Notes under the pieces: model-generated
Told to the model about the DNA's origin: nothing
Database searches by the model: none
Seen by the model: the letters and a program-made list of their open reading frames with translations, nothing else
Position numbers and translations under genes: made by a program
Shown: positions 51,081 to 61,580 of the stretch, piece after piece
Layout: each line of letters opens with the position of its first letter
Position numbering within the stretch: the stretch's first letter is position 1
From: Tricholomella constricta
Lineage: Eukaryota; Basidiomycota; Agaricomycetes; Agaricales; Lyophyllaceae
Assembly (NCBI GenBank): GCA_013368375.1
Contig: JAACJP010000029.1
Span: 528,132 to 592,131 of the forward strand
Length of the DNA stretch: 64,000 nucleotides
Direction: 5' to 3'

Positions 51081-51257
51081 CGAACGAGGCCAAGACGGTA
51101 TTATGAGTGTCGAAACTCTGTGATTGAGTATAAAATCGTAAAGTCCACATTCTATGATTCACGTGAGCTACAACTGTAAAGTTGTGTAAGCCACACAAAA
51201 AAAAAGAGCAACAGACACTCAAAACATACCTATAGTATACATCTTCTCCGGCGTATC
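51081..51257. promoter_or_regulatory. Bidirectional intergenic region of TE-H
   Basis: About 180 bp between the divergent start codons of the transposase and the partner gene. It contains a TATAGTATAC segment near 51232. Both transcripts must start here. Confidence 0.5.
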
Positions 51258-53608
51258 ATGTCTCGCGTCACTCGACCCTCCACTGCAAGCAGTCGTCCTG
51301 GGGAGGCCCACCACCAATACACGCAAAATTGTCGGTCTACAGCAGAGGTGCAGGCGGCTAAACTTGCAGCAGAGGCAAAAAAAACCGAAGCGACGGTAAA
51401 AAAGGCAGCTGTTGTCAATAAAATTGCGCAGTTGGAAAACCAAAAGCGTACCTCGGAGAAGAAAGCTGACCTGTATGCAAATCATCCACAGGAGAAGGCT
51501 ACCGCTCCTCGCCGGTTCACTCGAAGTAAACAGAAAGATTCTCCTAAAGGTCATTTTTCGATACTGAACTTTGACATAAACTTCTTACCAATGATATCGA
51601 ACAACAGAATCGGATACTCATGCAGACCGAGGGAGTCAAGCTAAAGTGGTACCTATAAAACAACAAATGTCAAAAAAAGGTGAGTGTGTCTTGCGACTGC
51701 TTCAGATATGTACTCAAAATCATACCTGGTTTAGATGAACTATTTGAAGCGTCACAGCATGACTCAGATGCTGTCAACCCTGGGCCTGCAGGCTTCGAAG
51801 CACCTCTGGAGGACAGTGATGAGCTCGTCATAGACGAAGATGATGAAAGCGAGAATAGCGACCACCAGGACATGGACATGGAGCACGACGAGCTCGACAC
51901 GACGATAACGACGAAGACAAAGGGCAGTGGGAAGAAATCCAAGAAGGGTTTGGAGGTGCGGAATCAAATCAACATGATCGCATCTCAGATATCCCCGAAT
52001 GAGGCGGGATCAAACCACGGCCTCAGTACGGCAGGGAACAAACGGAAGGCTGGACCGGGCGCTGAGTGAGAACGTGGTTTAGTTATATTTAGAATTGTTC
52101 CTGATCTGGCACTGTCTAGACCAACCGGACCGAAGAAGGCGAAACCCCCTATCCGTCAGGACTTGTTCGAAACTGGGAGGCTGCTGTGCCCATTCAACCA
52201 GTTCGCACTCCTGCTCGCTTGGCAACAACGACTTCTAGCCACACTTCGACACCCGGGCCTGCATCTGCCACAAACCAAGGAAGCGAACTCGAAGACGGTG
52301 ATACACCAGCATTCGAACCTGGTGGGATTTCATCAGACAATGAAATCGAACAGCTTCCACTTAGCACGCCCACCACGGGCTTTCAATTTCGCGTATGTTT
52401 TTCGTTTCGAAGTGACAATTATTAGTTGACCGTTGATCCAGTCAATCGCCAAAGTCGAGGAGGTTCACGTAGCTCCATTACTCCAACTCCATCAGCGTAA
52501 TCGAAACTCTCAAAGCCGATGCCCCAATATTCGCGACCTTCCCCACGATACTCAACCATTCTATAACAGATATGTTCAACCAATGGCGTGCGACATGACT
52601 GGGGCGCTTAGGGCATGGGAACACCCTAACGAGATGGAGATAATTGAGCTTTGGAATGACTGTACTGCCGTGAAAGGAAACACGAGATCTCGATGACTAC
52701 CTTCCACAATGATGGGCTATATCTAGTGGTGAAACACTTGGTATGTTTAGAACTCTTCTTGCATGAAGTACTGACCTATCTATTCTCAGATAAAACAAAA
52801 CGGAATCGCCCTATGGCAAAACAAGCTTGCCACCAAAGCGAAGGACGCCGTGATGACCGAATTCAAGATTCGCTCAATTGAAGCTGTTGAGGACCGTGCC
52901 GTATTTGTAGCGGCGATGCTTGGGCCTAATCCGACTGACCTGACAAAGAAGGACCGCCCATTCCTCTGGCAGTCAACGAACGAGTCGTTCGATAAGAAAC
53001 GCGAGGTACGTGACAAGTTATTTTTTGACGGGCGAACTCAGTGACACAATCTATGGGCTTCTAGGGCTTGTTTCAAGGACGCCTCGTGGCGAGCACCTTT
53101 GTCTCGCATGTCATGATGTCGGCTTCTGTCCCAGATGGACATAGAGTGCTCGAACGCCCCGTCGGGGCTCTCATTATGTCGTTACAAGCTGTAAGTGGTT
53201 ATTCTACTGCAGTTCACATATTCATATTATTTTGCAGGTACATCGTGCTTTACTTTATTTCACCACCGGAGTATGGGCACCCCGCTTGATCACTCTGAGA
53301 GCGCGTTCTCGAAGGCCAACTGAGACGATTACGTGGAGCCCACTGGCCTGAAAGGGGCAGGTAAACTTAGGAAGCGCACCAGTGTTTTCATGCCCGAGGT
53401 CGTTGCGCTCACCGATCAGCAGTGGGATGACATCATAGCCGCCGCTTTATCCACGAAGGAACACCGATGCTCAAAGAACGGAGTGCCGGAAATGATCGAA
53501 GTCGACGATGCATCTGACGAGGACATGGAGATTTTAGTTGACCCCAGTTATGCTTCAGAAGCTCAGGTTGAGGTCGCGCCAGTTGCATTCAAAGAGGAGG
53601 ATGAATAG
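51258..53608 (+). pseudogene. TE-H partner gene, multi-exon, degenerate
   Basis: ATG at 51258 begins a Lys/Ala-rich helix (AEVQAAKLAAEAKKTEATVK), then an acidic region (DELVIDEDDESENSD), a Ser/Thr/Pro linker and a conserved-looking helical core: IALWQNKLATKAKDAVMTEF, REGLFQGRLVASTFVSHV, LERPVGALIMSLQAVHRA. The first introns (donors near 51551 and 51680) splice in frame. Near 52150 the frame is unclear. At 53321-53323 TGA stands where ..SKAN-x-DDY expects a sense codon, with a one-base shift just before it. The family is unrecognised. The core type and position suggest a transposon accessory protein, now broken. Confidence 0.6.
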
Positions 53609-53902
53609 ATCAAGATGTATTATACTACTCCGAATATGTACAGTAGCCGTACTGCCCTCAAATATGCCTAATTTCCCTACTTCCATATCTTCTTTTGAGC
53701 GAGGCTTCCGAAAGTCGGACGTGCTTCCGGAAAGTCACTTACACCTTCTGTATGTCTTTCTCACCTTTTACAAGTTAAAATTGGCTTTGACAAGTAAAGT
53801 GACTGGGCTAGCAAAAGCCAGAAGGTCTTTTGGTCTTTTGGTCTTTTTCAGCTTTCAAAAGCCACGAAAGACGCCGGAAAAGACAATGGAGTTTTCCTGA
53901 TG

Positions 53903-54354
53903 AACCCGAACTGTTCTTCGCTTTCAACTGCCGTGTCCCTTTCAGCCGCGTACAGTGAAACTGGGTACCCCACATGCACGGCGCTCCTCGACTCACCTGT
54001 TTGTAAATATGCTGGATCCCTTTTCTGGCCTGTGCGTCATGAAATTTACAACGAAGCTGGATGATCTGCCGCATCATAATCTACACACTGCGTACGCAAC
54101 TCCATGTGCTTCCGACGTGGCGCTAGGTCCAGAGTGCGTCTGTCCGCGATAACAGATTCCGGGAGGATCAACCCATTTTCGACGCTAGGAAATGCGCGGT
54201 CATCAGGCCAGAAAGCCTGTAATGATGTGTGTGAGCACTTGCATGTGGACATGTGGGGTGTTCGCAGGCTCTGGGAGGAGTGGTCTGTGGTGCGCGCTCT
54301 TACAGGATAGTGTAGGCGTTTAGGAGCCGTTGCAGAAACCCACCCTGAACCGCC
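53903..54354. other. Short unique stretch between TE-H and TE-I
   Basis: No gene supported. It contains the left flank of TE-I. Confidence 0.4.
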
Positions 54355-54711
54355 TGTTAGGACCTTGCGTAGCACGCTGGTTGCGGAGTTATTCCGAGAC
54401 CACCGAAGCGGACAGGCCTGACGTCGTCAAGGAAGACGGGCTCCGATCGGGTAATCGGAGGTCGTGAGCGTTGACGAGGATGTTCACCGGAGCTTGTTCG
54501 AACGAATGAGCACAAGTGATACAATTGCGGAGCTGAGTAAACCGAGAGAGTAAGAGAGAATAAGAAACGGGAACGGGAACTAGTCGTAACAAATGGTAAT
54601 ATCGAGGTAAGGTGTCCGAAAAGAAAGTGGTGTCATATATGTATGGCGGACGTGCGTGGGAAAGCGTAGTGGGTGTGACTTTAGGGGTGGTCGTTAGGGA
54701 TGTTTGTGACA
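54355..54711 (-). repeat. TE-I 3' LTR (357 bp)
   Basis: Ends TGTTAGGACC..TTTGTGACA on the plus strand. On the minus strand it starts TGTCACAAAC and contains a TATATGAC box near 54640. Only one copy is in the window; borders rest on TG..CA ends and the adjoining purine tract. Confidence 0.75.
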
Positions 54712-54727
54712 TTACCCCCTCCTCAAG
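54712..54727 (-). promoter_or_regulatory. TE-I polypurine tract
   Basis: The minus strand reads CTTGAGGAGGGGGTAA directly before the LTR start TGTCAC. Confidence 0.75.
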
Positions 54728-54930
54728 CGTCGAGCCACTGAGACGCGGAAAAATGTTCGGATACGGGGAGTATGGTGTTTGTTTTTCCTTTTTGGTGCGC
54801 GCGCGCGGTCACGTGAGGGGCACGTGAGGGCCTCGGTTGTGGGTCCTTGTGGGTGTTTTGAGGATCTCGGAGATCGAAAAGGAGAAGAACTTGGTCATTT
54901 TTCTTCTTCTGTTTCAATTCTGTCGACCTC

Positions 54931-56921
54931 ATGTCGCCTCCTATGCCCCGTGTCGCGTCTCCTCCTCCTAATGCCCCCGCTTTGCGAGATCCGGCGCCTT
55001 TGATCGACGAAGATCGGTCGCGCGTCGCGTCCTTAGACGCGCCTCAACCCGTTTCCCCGGCACCCTCTCTCCCTGGGATTGCCACCCTTCTCGATGGGAG
55101 TGTCGGGGCGGTCCCCGAGTCGTCCCCCGTTCCTCTCCCACCTCCTGTCCCTCGTCTGATCATCCGCCTGCCCATTCGATCCCAACAGATCCGTCGCCCT
55201 CGTTCCACCACTCCCGAGGCCGATTTCGAGTTTGCTAGTGACCCTGTGTCGCGTCCGGCGGCGACTTCGTTGTCGTGGGGGCCCCTCTTCACTGATGCAA
55301 TTTTGGCGGAGGTGTTGCGTACCGCTGTGCGGGTTCCTCCCTCCTTGGCGTGGTGTGAGGCGCATGAGCCGGTATGTCGCCCTTCTTCTGCGATCGAGTC
55401 CAGCGTTTCAGCTGATTCCTTTTCGGGGTCTTCGTTAGTGTGATCGGTGTCGGACGCATCGGCTGTCTTGTCGATTTCAGGAGGTTCGTCTTCGTGGGAC
55501 CCTGCCCTGTGTTGAGTGTTGTGCGGCGCATTCCCTGTGCTCACTTTCGTTGGACCATGGCCTAGAGGTGGCAGCTAGGCAGTTGGGAATTCCGTTGGAG
55601 TGGCTTCGCTCTCGCGCCGAGGGTTTTACTTTCTCCCGCCCTGGCGTTGCGATGTCTTTTACCAGCATCCGTCGCGCCCTGTGTTTGCCAATCCCGCCTC
55701 CTCTTCCCGCCGCCTCTTCGTCCGTTGTAGGGACTGGTGCCGTTTCACTTCCTCCTGCTCCCCCTCCTCGTGCTATTTCCCGTGGTACGCGAGGTCAGGG
55801 ACGAAGGTCTGTGCCTGTCGGTCGTGGGGGTGCGCGCTTGTCTGTTCCGGAGGCGCGCCCTTCGCCTATGCCTGGTTATTCTCCTCCCCCCTCCGATAGC
55901 TCGGTTTCCCCCTTCCCTGTTCGTCGTCTTGGGGCCGCCATGCGTGCCGCTTCTCCGGATTCTCCCATCGTCGGGCCCTCGGAGCCTCTCTTTTTAAAGA
56001 GTTCGTCTGAATCGGTCTCTCCCTCACCGGTTCTGCACCAGGCTTCCCCTCCTGCTATGTTGATTTCGTCCCCCCCCGCTGCTCCTGCCCTTCTTGCTCC
56101 TTCGCCTGAGGAGCACCTCCGTCTTCGGCGCCTCTATGACCAGGAGGTCGCGCGTGCGCAGGCTTTGTCCCTCCAGGTAGAGCGTCTCCAGGCCGAGGGC
56201 GAACACAACAAGGGTTGTTTTCGTGGAGTCCTAGCCGAACTCGCCGACGAGCGTGAACGTTTCCTTCATCTGCAGGCGCAGACATCGAGTGCCGTGGAGG
56301 TCGTCGACGTCGATCGTGACGCCAAGGTCGAGGATCTGCGGATGGAGGTTGCGGGTCTTGAGGATGAGGTTGCGGGTCTGAAGGGGCACGTCGTCCATCT
56401 CCAGGAGGTTCGGGACTATTGGCGTGGTCATGCCTTGGACCTTCGCGTTCGCACCGATGGTGAGTCTTTCTTTTGTCTTCTTTCGTTCTCTTTTTTCACC
56501 TCCGGAATTTGTTGTAGCCCTTGAGCTTGCGCGTGTTGCTTTCGCATCCGATATGTTTGTTGCGGATGGCGCTCTGCGTCGCGCCCTCGTCGAGATGGAG
56601 GCGTCGCCGGTCCGGGGTATCGTCGACGCCGCTCACCAGATTCTTGAGCAGCATTCTCTCCGCGAGCTTTTTCGCCCTCCCATCGATCCTGAGTCCCCTT
56701 TTCCCGCCTTCGAGCATTTCCTTGCTCTTCATCGTCCATCTCTCACTCGTGAAGATGCCCTTGCGGGGTTCGTGTCTCAGTCTCAATTGATCGCCGACGA
56801 CGAGCAGGACATCGCGTCGATGCTTCCTCTGGAGGTAGGGGTGGTTGGGGAGGTGGGGGTTGGGCGCGAGGACGGTTCCTCTGCCAGTGCAGGTCCCTCC
56901 AAGTGTCGTCGCGTCGAGTAG
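54931..56921 (+). CDS. Antisense three-exon passenger gene of TE-I (607 aa)
   Basis: Exons 54931-55371, 55481-56459 and 56518-56921 (1824 nt, in frame throughout). Introns are 109 and 58 nt with GTATGT..TTCAG and GTGAGT..TGTAG borders. The first ~140 residues are Pro/Ser-rich. A Cys cluster CVECCAAHSLC follows the first intron (about residues 157-167), then a long Pro-rich stretch. A coiled coil (LRLRRLYDQEVARAQALSLQ, then VEDLRMEVAGLEDEVAGLKG) spans about residues 330-460. The end is helical with an acidic patch and KCRRVE. No known domain. It lies opposite to TE-I between pol and the 3' LTR. Its frames are intact while gag and pol around it are broken. Confidence 0.8.
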
Positions 56922-57125
56922 ACGGTCTTTTTTGCGGTGTCTTGGACTTCCTTCATTTCCTTTTGCCAAATATTTACACTTTAAGTTTGTTTATTTTTTT
57001 CTTGGTATCGTTTCTCTTTCGTAATGTTGTTGTCCAGGAGGTACGAATACATATAACACAGTTTGTCTTCTTGAAATGGATTTGCATAATTTTTCGTGAT
57101 GTGCATGAGTGTTCGTCGAGTCGTT
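56922..57125. other. Convergent 3' region between passenger gene and TE-I pol
   Basis: 204 bp, T-rich on the plus strand. It must hold 3'-end signals for the passenger gene; none is clear. Confidence 0.4.
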
Positions 57126-58765
57126 TTAAATCGTGGGGTCCCGTGGCTTTCTTGGGAAAAGTCGGTGGAATTCGAGGGCCATGTCTTTTGCTCCCTCTAT
57201 ATTCTCTGCTGGTTCCCAGGTATCGTCTTCGGGGCCGTACCCTTCCCATCGTACCAAGTACAGGACGTGTTTCCCTCGTGTTCGGGAATCTAGGATTTGT
57301 CCCACTTCGTAGTGTTCTTCGCCCTCGACTTTGATCGTCTGCGGAGGTGGTTTTGATCGTCCGGGGAAATTCTCGTGTTCGTGCTTCTCGAGTAACTTGA
57401 CATGGAATACGTTGTGAATCCCTTCAGTGTCGGAGGTAGTTCCAGTCGATACGCATGGCTGGAAATCTTCTGCAAGATTTTGAAGGGGCCCAGTCTCCGG
57501 TGGTCTAGCTTTTTGGAGGGGCGTTTCGTTTTGATGTTCCGGCAGTCGAGCCATACCTCCGTTCCTACAGCCCAGTCTGGTGTAGGGTCCCGCTTCTTGT
57601 CCGCGAATCGTTTGTAGGCTTCATTTGCGATCTCTATTTCTTTGTGGAGGTACTCCTGGAGGGTCCGGAGGTCTACGGCTACCTCCTGGGCTTCTTTCGC
57701 CGGTATATCTTTTATAGAGATTGTCAAGCGGGGGTGATAACCCTTGTTCGCAAAGAAAGGGGAAACTCCCGTGGTCGAATGGGTCGTATTGTTATACGTG
57801 AATTCCGCCAGAGGGAGCTGTGTTCGCCAGTTGGTCTGGAGGTAGTTCACGTACATCCGGAGGTATTGTTCCAGTGTCTGATTTACTCGTTCCGTCTGGC
57901 CGTCGGTCTCCGGGTGATACGCGGTCGAAAGGTTCGATTTGATGTCCAGGGCTTTACATAGCGAGCTCCAGAAACGGGAGACGAAGAGGGTGCCTCTGTC
58001 GGAGATGATGTCATCGGGCAGTCCGTGCTTGGAGAAGACATGTTCCAAGAATAGCTGAGCAAGTTCCTTTGCTGTGTCCGTTGTGTGACAGGGTATGAAG
58101 ATGCCTTGCTTGGTGAGGCGGCATACTACGACCAGTATGGCGTCGTACCCATCCGATTCCGGTAATTCTACGATGTGGTCCATGGATATGGAGGCCCACG
58201 CCCTTCGCCCAATCTGGAGTGGTTTCAATAATCCGTATGGGCTATGGCGTGGGACCTTCGCTCTTTTACAGGTATGACAGCTTCGGACGTATCGAGTGAC
58301 CTCCTTCCGTAATCCGGGCCAGAAATAAGTCCTCATGATGAGTTGTGTGGTCTTTCTGATCCCTGGATGTCCGCGCAGTTTGTGATCGTGGTGTTGCTGT
58401 AGGATGTCGAGTCGTAATCTGGAATGGTCTGGTACATAGATTCTTCCGTCGCGAAGGAGTAGTTTGTGATCATCAGATAGGGAGAATGCGGAGGTCTCTT
58501 CTCCGGGTTTGGGTGCATGCCTTTCGAAGAAATCGTCTCGGGGTGCGTTCCGGACATTGTTTAGTAGGAGCTCCTCGTTCAGTATTAGGGCCGCGTTCAA
58601 TCGTTCGGGGGGTATGATGATGCGGTTGTTGAAGGAGTTGTGATCCTGCTCGAAACCCTTCTTTGGATACACATCCGCTCTTCGCGTAAGGGCATCTGGC
58701 TTCGCTCCCAGTCTTCCGGGTCGATAGTTTATCTGGAAGTCGAAGTTCGCCAGGCATTCCGACCA
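57126..58765 (-). pseudogene. TE-I pol, integrase and chromodomain
   Basis: The frame continues after the nonsense codon at 58768-58766. Contains the end of RNase H, the zinc finger HHDHKLRGHPG..C-x2-C (about 58380-58260), the D,D-35-E core (MDHIVELP, SDRGTLFVSRF, TERVNQ with exactly 35 residues between D and E) and, after a frameshift near 57425, the chromodomain (YEVGQILDSRTRGK, VRWEGYGPEDDTWEP), stop at 57126-57128. Apart from the indel the domains look complete. Confidence 0.88.
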
Positions 58766-60355
58766 TCATGCTTGTCTGCGACTGAGTTGTTTGGTCGTGG
58801 AGAAGTACTGTAGGTTGTTGTGGTCGGAGTACACTTGAATGCGGTGGGGAGATCCCTCTAGGTAGGCCCTCCATTGCTTAAACGCTTCCACGATTGCTAG
58901 GAGCTCCTTGTCATAGATGTCGTAGTTGAGCTCCGCGTCTATCATAGTTCTCGCGTAGAAGGCGACCGGACGTAAGTCTTGTGATGTCTCGTCAAATTGG
59001 GAGATGATCCCCGCTATGGCAAAGTCGGAGGCATCGCACTCTAGTATCACCGGTAGTTGAGGATCGAAGTGTCGTAGGATGGGTGCGGAGGAGAATGCTT
59101 TCTTCAATAGCTCGAAGACTCCTTCGCATTCGGAATCCCATTTCCAGATTGTGTCCTTTTGCGTGAGTTTGTTTAACCTCTTCGTTATGCCCGAGTAATT
59201 GTCGATAAACCGCCGATAGAAGTTTGCAAAGCCTAGGAAGGATTGGAGTTCTTTGACCTTCGTCGGTCTAGGCCACTTCCGGATCGCATCGACTTTTCCT
59301 GGATCCATCTTTACTCCGCCGGGGGATACGATGACGCATAGATATTCGATCTCCGTAGTGTGAAACGTACATTTCTCCGGTTTCGCATGAAGGTTGTGTT
59401 TCCGGAGCCTCTCGAGGACCTTCCGAACGTGTCCGTGATGTTCCTCTAAGGTCTCCGAGAAAACCAGAATGTTGTCGAGATAGATCACTATGAACACGTC
59501 GTTCATGTCGTGAAAGATGTCGTTCATGAAGTGTTGGAACGTCGCGGGTGAGTTTGTCATGCCGAAGGGCATTACCAGGTATTCGAAAAGTCCATAGCGA
59601 GTGCGGAAGGCTGTCTTCCATTCGTGTCCCGGAGCTATGCGGACGTTGTTGTAGCCCACTCGGAGGTCGATCTTCGAGTATACTTTTGCTTTTTGAAGTC
59701 GGTCTATGAGGTCTCCGATCAGGGGTAGAGGGTAACGGTTCTTCTTGGTGATCCGATTTAGTCCTCTATAGTCCACGCATAGCCGGAGTGATCTGTCCTT
59801 CTTCTTTGCGAACAGTACCGGAGCTCCCGCTGACGAACTCGAAGGTCGGATGAACCCTTTACCGAGCATCTCGTCGATGTAATCCTTCAATGCTTTCAAC
59901 TCCAGTTCGGACATGTTGTATATCTTTCCGAAAGGAGGGGTGGTGTTTTCGTCGAGTTCCACTGTGTGATCGTAAGGTCGGTGTGGGGGGATGGTTTTCG
60001 CTTCGCCCGCTGAGAATACGTCTTCAAAGTCCCTGTACTCCGGAGGTACGACTTCCTCAAAGATTTCCTTTTCTGTCTTTGGTTGCTTGGGTTCGTCGTC
60101 GGAGGTGTTATTGGCATGGAGGTGTTCTTCCTGTTCGGTGGGGGAGATGTGTAGTTGGAATGCTGTGGCTCCGTCCCTGATGAGGTTCACGAATGGCGCC
60201 GCTCCGATCAGGCGGATGCTTTGTGTTTCGACATCCTCTTCTCCCTCTCCGGTTTCGTCTTCGACCTCCGTTTCCGGGTCGGTTTCCTCTTCTTCCTGTG
60301 TTTCTGTCGTTGGGGACGTTGCGGGTTTCCGTTTGGGGTGGGGTTTGTGGACCAT
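58766..60355 (-). pseudogene. TE-I pol, reverse transcriptase and RNase H
   Basis: Contains ETQEEEETDPETEVEDETGE acidic linker, [62 protein letters not shown] (Asn replaces the second Asp of YLDD), GFANFYRRFI, RNase H LECDASDFAIAGI and SDHNNLQYFSTTKQLSRRQA. It ends at TGA 58768-58766 where family members read ARW; a CGA to TGA change explains it. The YLDN change alone should abolish RT activity. Confidence 0.88.
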
Positions 60356-61580
60356 TTGGAGGGAAGTAGTTGGGTGGAGGTGGTTTTCGGGTGCGTTTCC
60401 GTCCCGTTACCTCCTCTGGCGACTCGGTTGTCGGTGTTGGTACTTCCTCTTGGGGTTCGTTGGTGTTTGGGCGGGTGTCTTCCTCCTTCATGTTGTCGCT
60501 GGAGGTGTCGTTCTGATCGTTGTCGTCGTCCAGGAGGTCCCTGAGGAGGGGTTGTTTTTCCGAAAGGGGGTTGGCTGGTTTCGGAGCTTCGACGTCTTCC
60601 TCCTCCTCAAGGGTCACGGTTCCCCATTGCGTCTTCTGGGAAAGCGATATCGCGGCTAGTCCTGCTCCTTGTTCCATGGTCATGGACATTTCCCGCCAGT
60701 CGATGTCCGGATTTGCTTCCCGTAACCAAGGTAATCCGAGCACTAATGGTGTGGCTGGATGTAACTGTGTTATGAGGAGGTCGACCTTATACTCTAGTCC
60801 GTTCTCGAGTTTGATCGTTTCGGGACTATGGTGTGAAATGGCTCCGCCTCCGCTGGGGTTTCCGTCGAACAGTTGTAGGGTCATGGGGTTGGCGAGAGGT
60901 TTCGGCTTCGTACACGAGGATTTTGTTATGAAGTTGCCCGCCGCCCCACTATCAATAAGTGCCCGTAGACGCGTTGCAGATCCCTCCAACTGTACTTCGA
61001 TCGTGAAGGAGCGAGCCGACCGCGAGGGTAAGCGTTGAGCTCCTGTGCTTGTTGTTGTTGGAGCGACTTCCTTTTTCCTTCGGAGGTCCGGTAGTGATCC
61101 TTCGATTTTGCCGTTTGACCCCCGTCGTAGCGTGATGCAGAGGTCTTTCCAATTTATGTGGGGATTGACCTCCTTCAGCCATGATAGTCCCAGTACTATC
61201 GTCGCTGTCTCGTGGAGTTTCGTTATGAGGAATCTTATCCTCTGAGTGGTGCCGTCACTGAATTTGACTTCGTTGGTGGTATAGTGTGTGATTTTGCCTG
61301 ATGCGGAGAGTTCTCCGTCGAATAGGCAGAGGTTTATTGGGGGGTTGAGCTCCTCAAGGTGGAGCCCACGTGATGTCGCCATGACGGAGTCCATGAAGTT
61401 GTCGGTAGCTCCGCTGTCGATGAGCGTGTTTTCGGGGTCTTCTCCTCCTCCGTTTGGCATGAGGTGTATTAGGAATGCCAGTGACAAATGGGAGGAGAGA
61501 GTTACTGTGCGGGTGTCCGTTGTCGATAATGCCGTTGCGCGTAGTTTATTGTCAAGGTCCGGTTTTAGGTCTTCGCGATT
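60356..61580 (-). pseudogene. TE-I pol start: two tandem retropepsin-like domains
   Basis: Open in the -1 frame across the gag stop. First domain: NTLIDSGATDNFMDS (about 61430), LFDGELSASGKI, TIVLGLSWLKEVNPHINW. Second domain: RALIDSGAAGNFITK (about 60960), LFDGNPSGGGAI, PLVLGLPWLREANPDIDW. The two are about 155 residues apart and clearly homologous. A frameshift near 60352 joins this to the RT ORF. No canonical slippery heptamer was found at the gag stop (61582-61580). Confidence 0.88.

Larger units (their letters stand above)
47479..53902 (-). mobile_element. TE-H: two-gene Plavaka-type DNA transposon
   Basis: The outer ends show inverted similarity: CATCAGCAAAACTCCA at 47479 and CTGATG preceded by TGGAGTTTTC at about 53887-53902. 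The subterminal parts are also alike on opposite strands (CTTTTAC-TTCCGGC against CTTTT-CCGGC). The element contains a Plavaka transposase on the minus strand and a divergent partner gene on the plus strand, sharing a ~180-bp intergenic region. The target duplication could not be fixed, so the ends are approximate. Confidence 0.65.
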
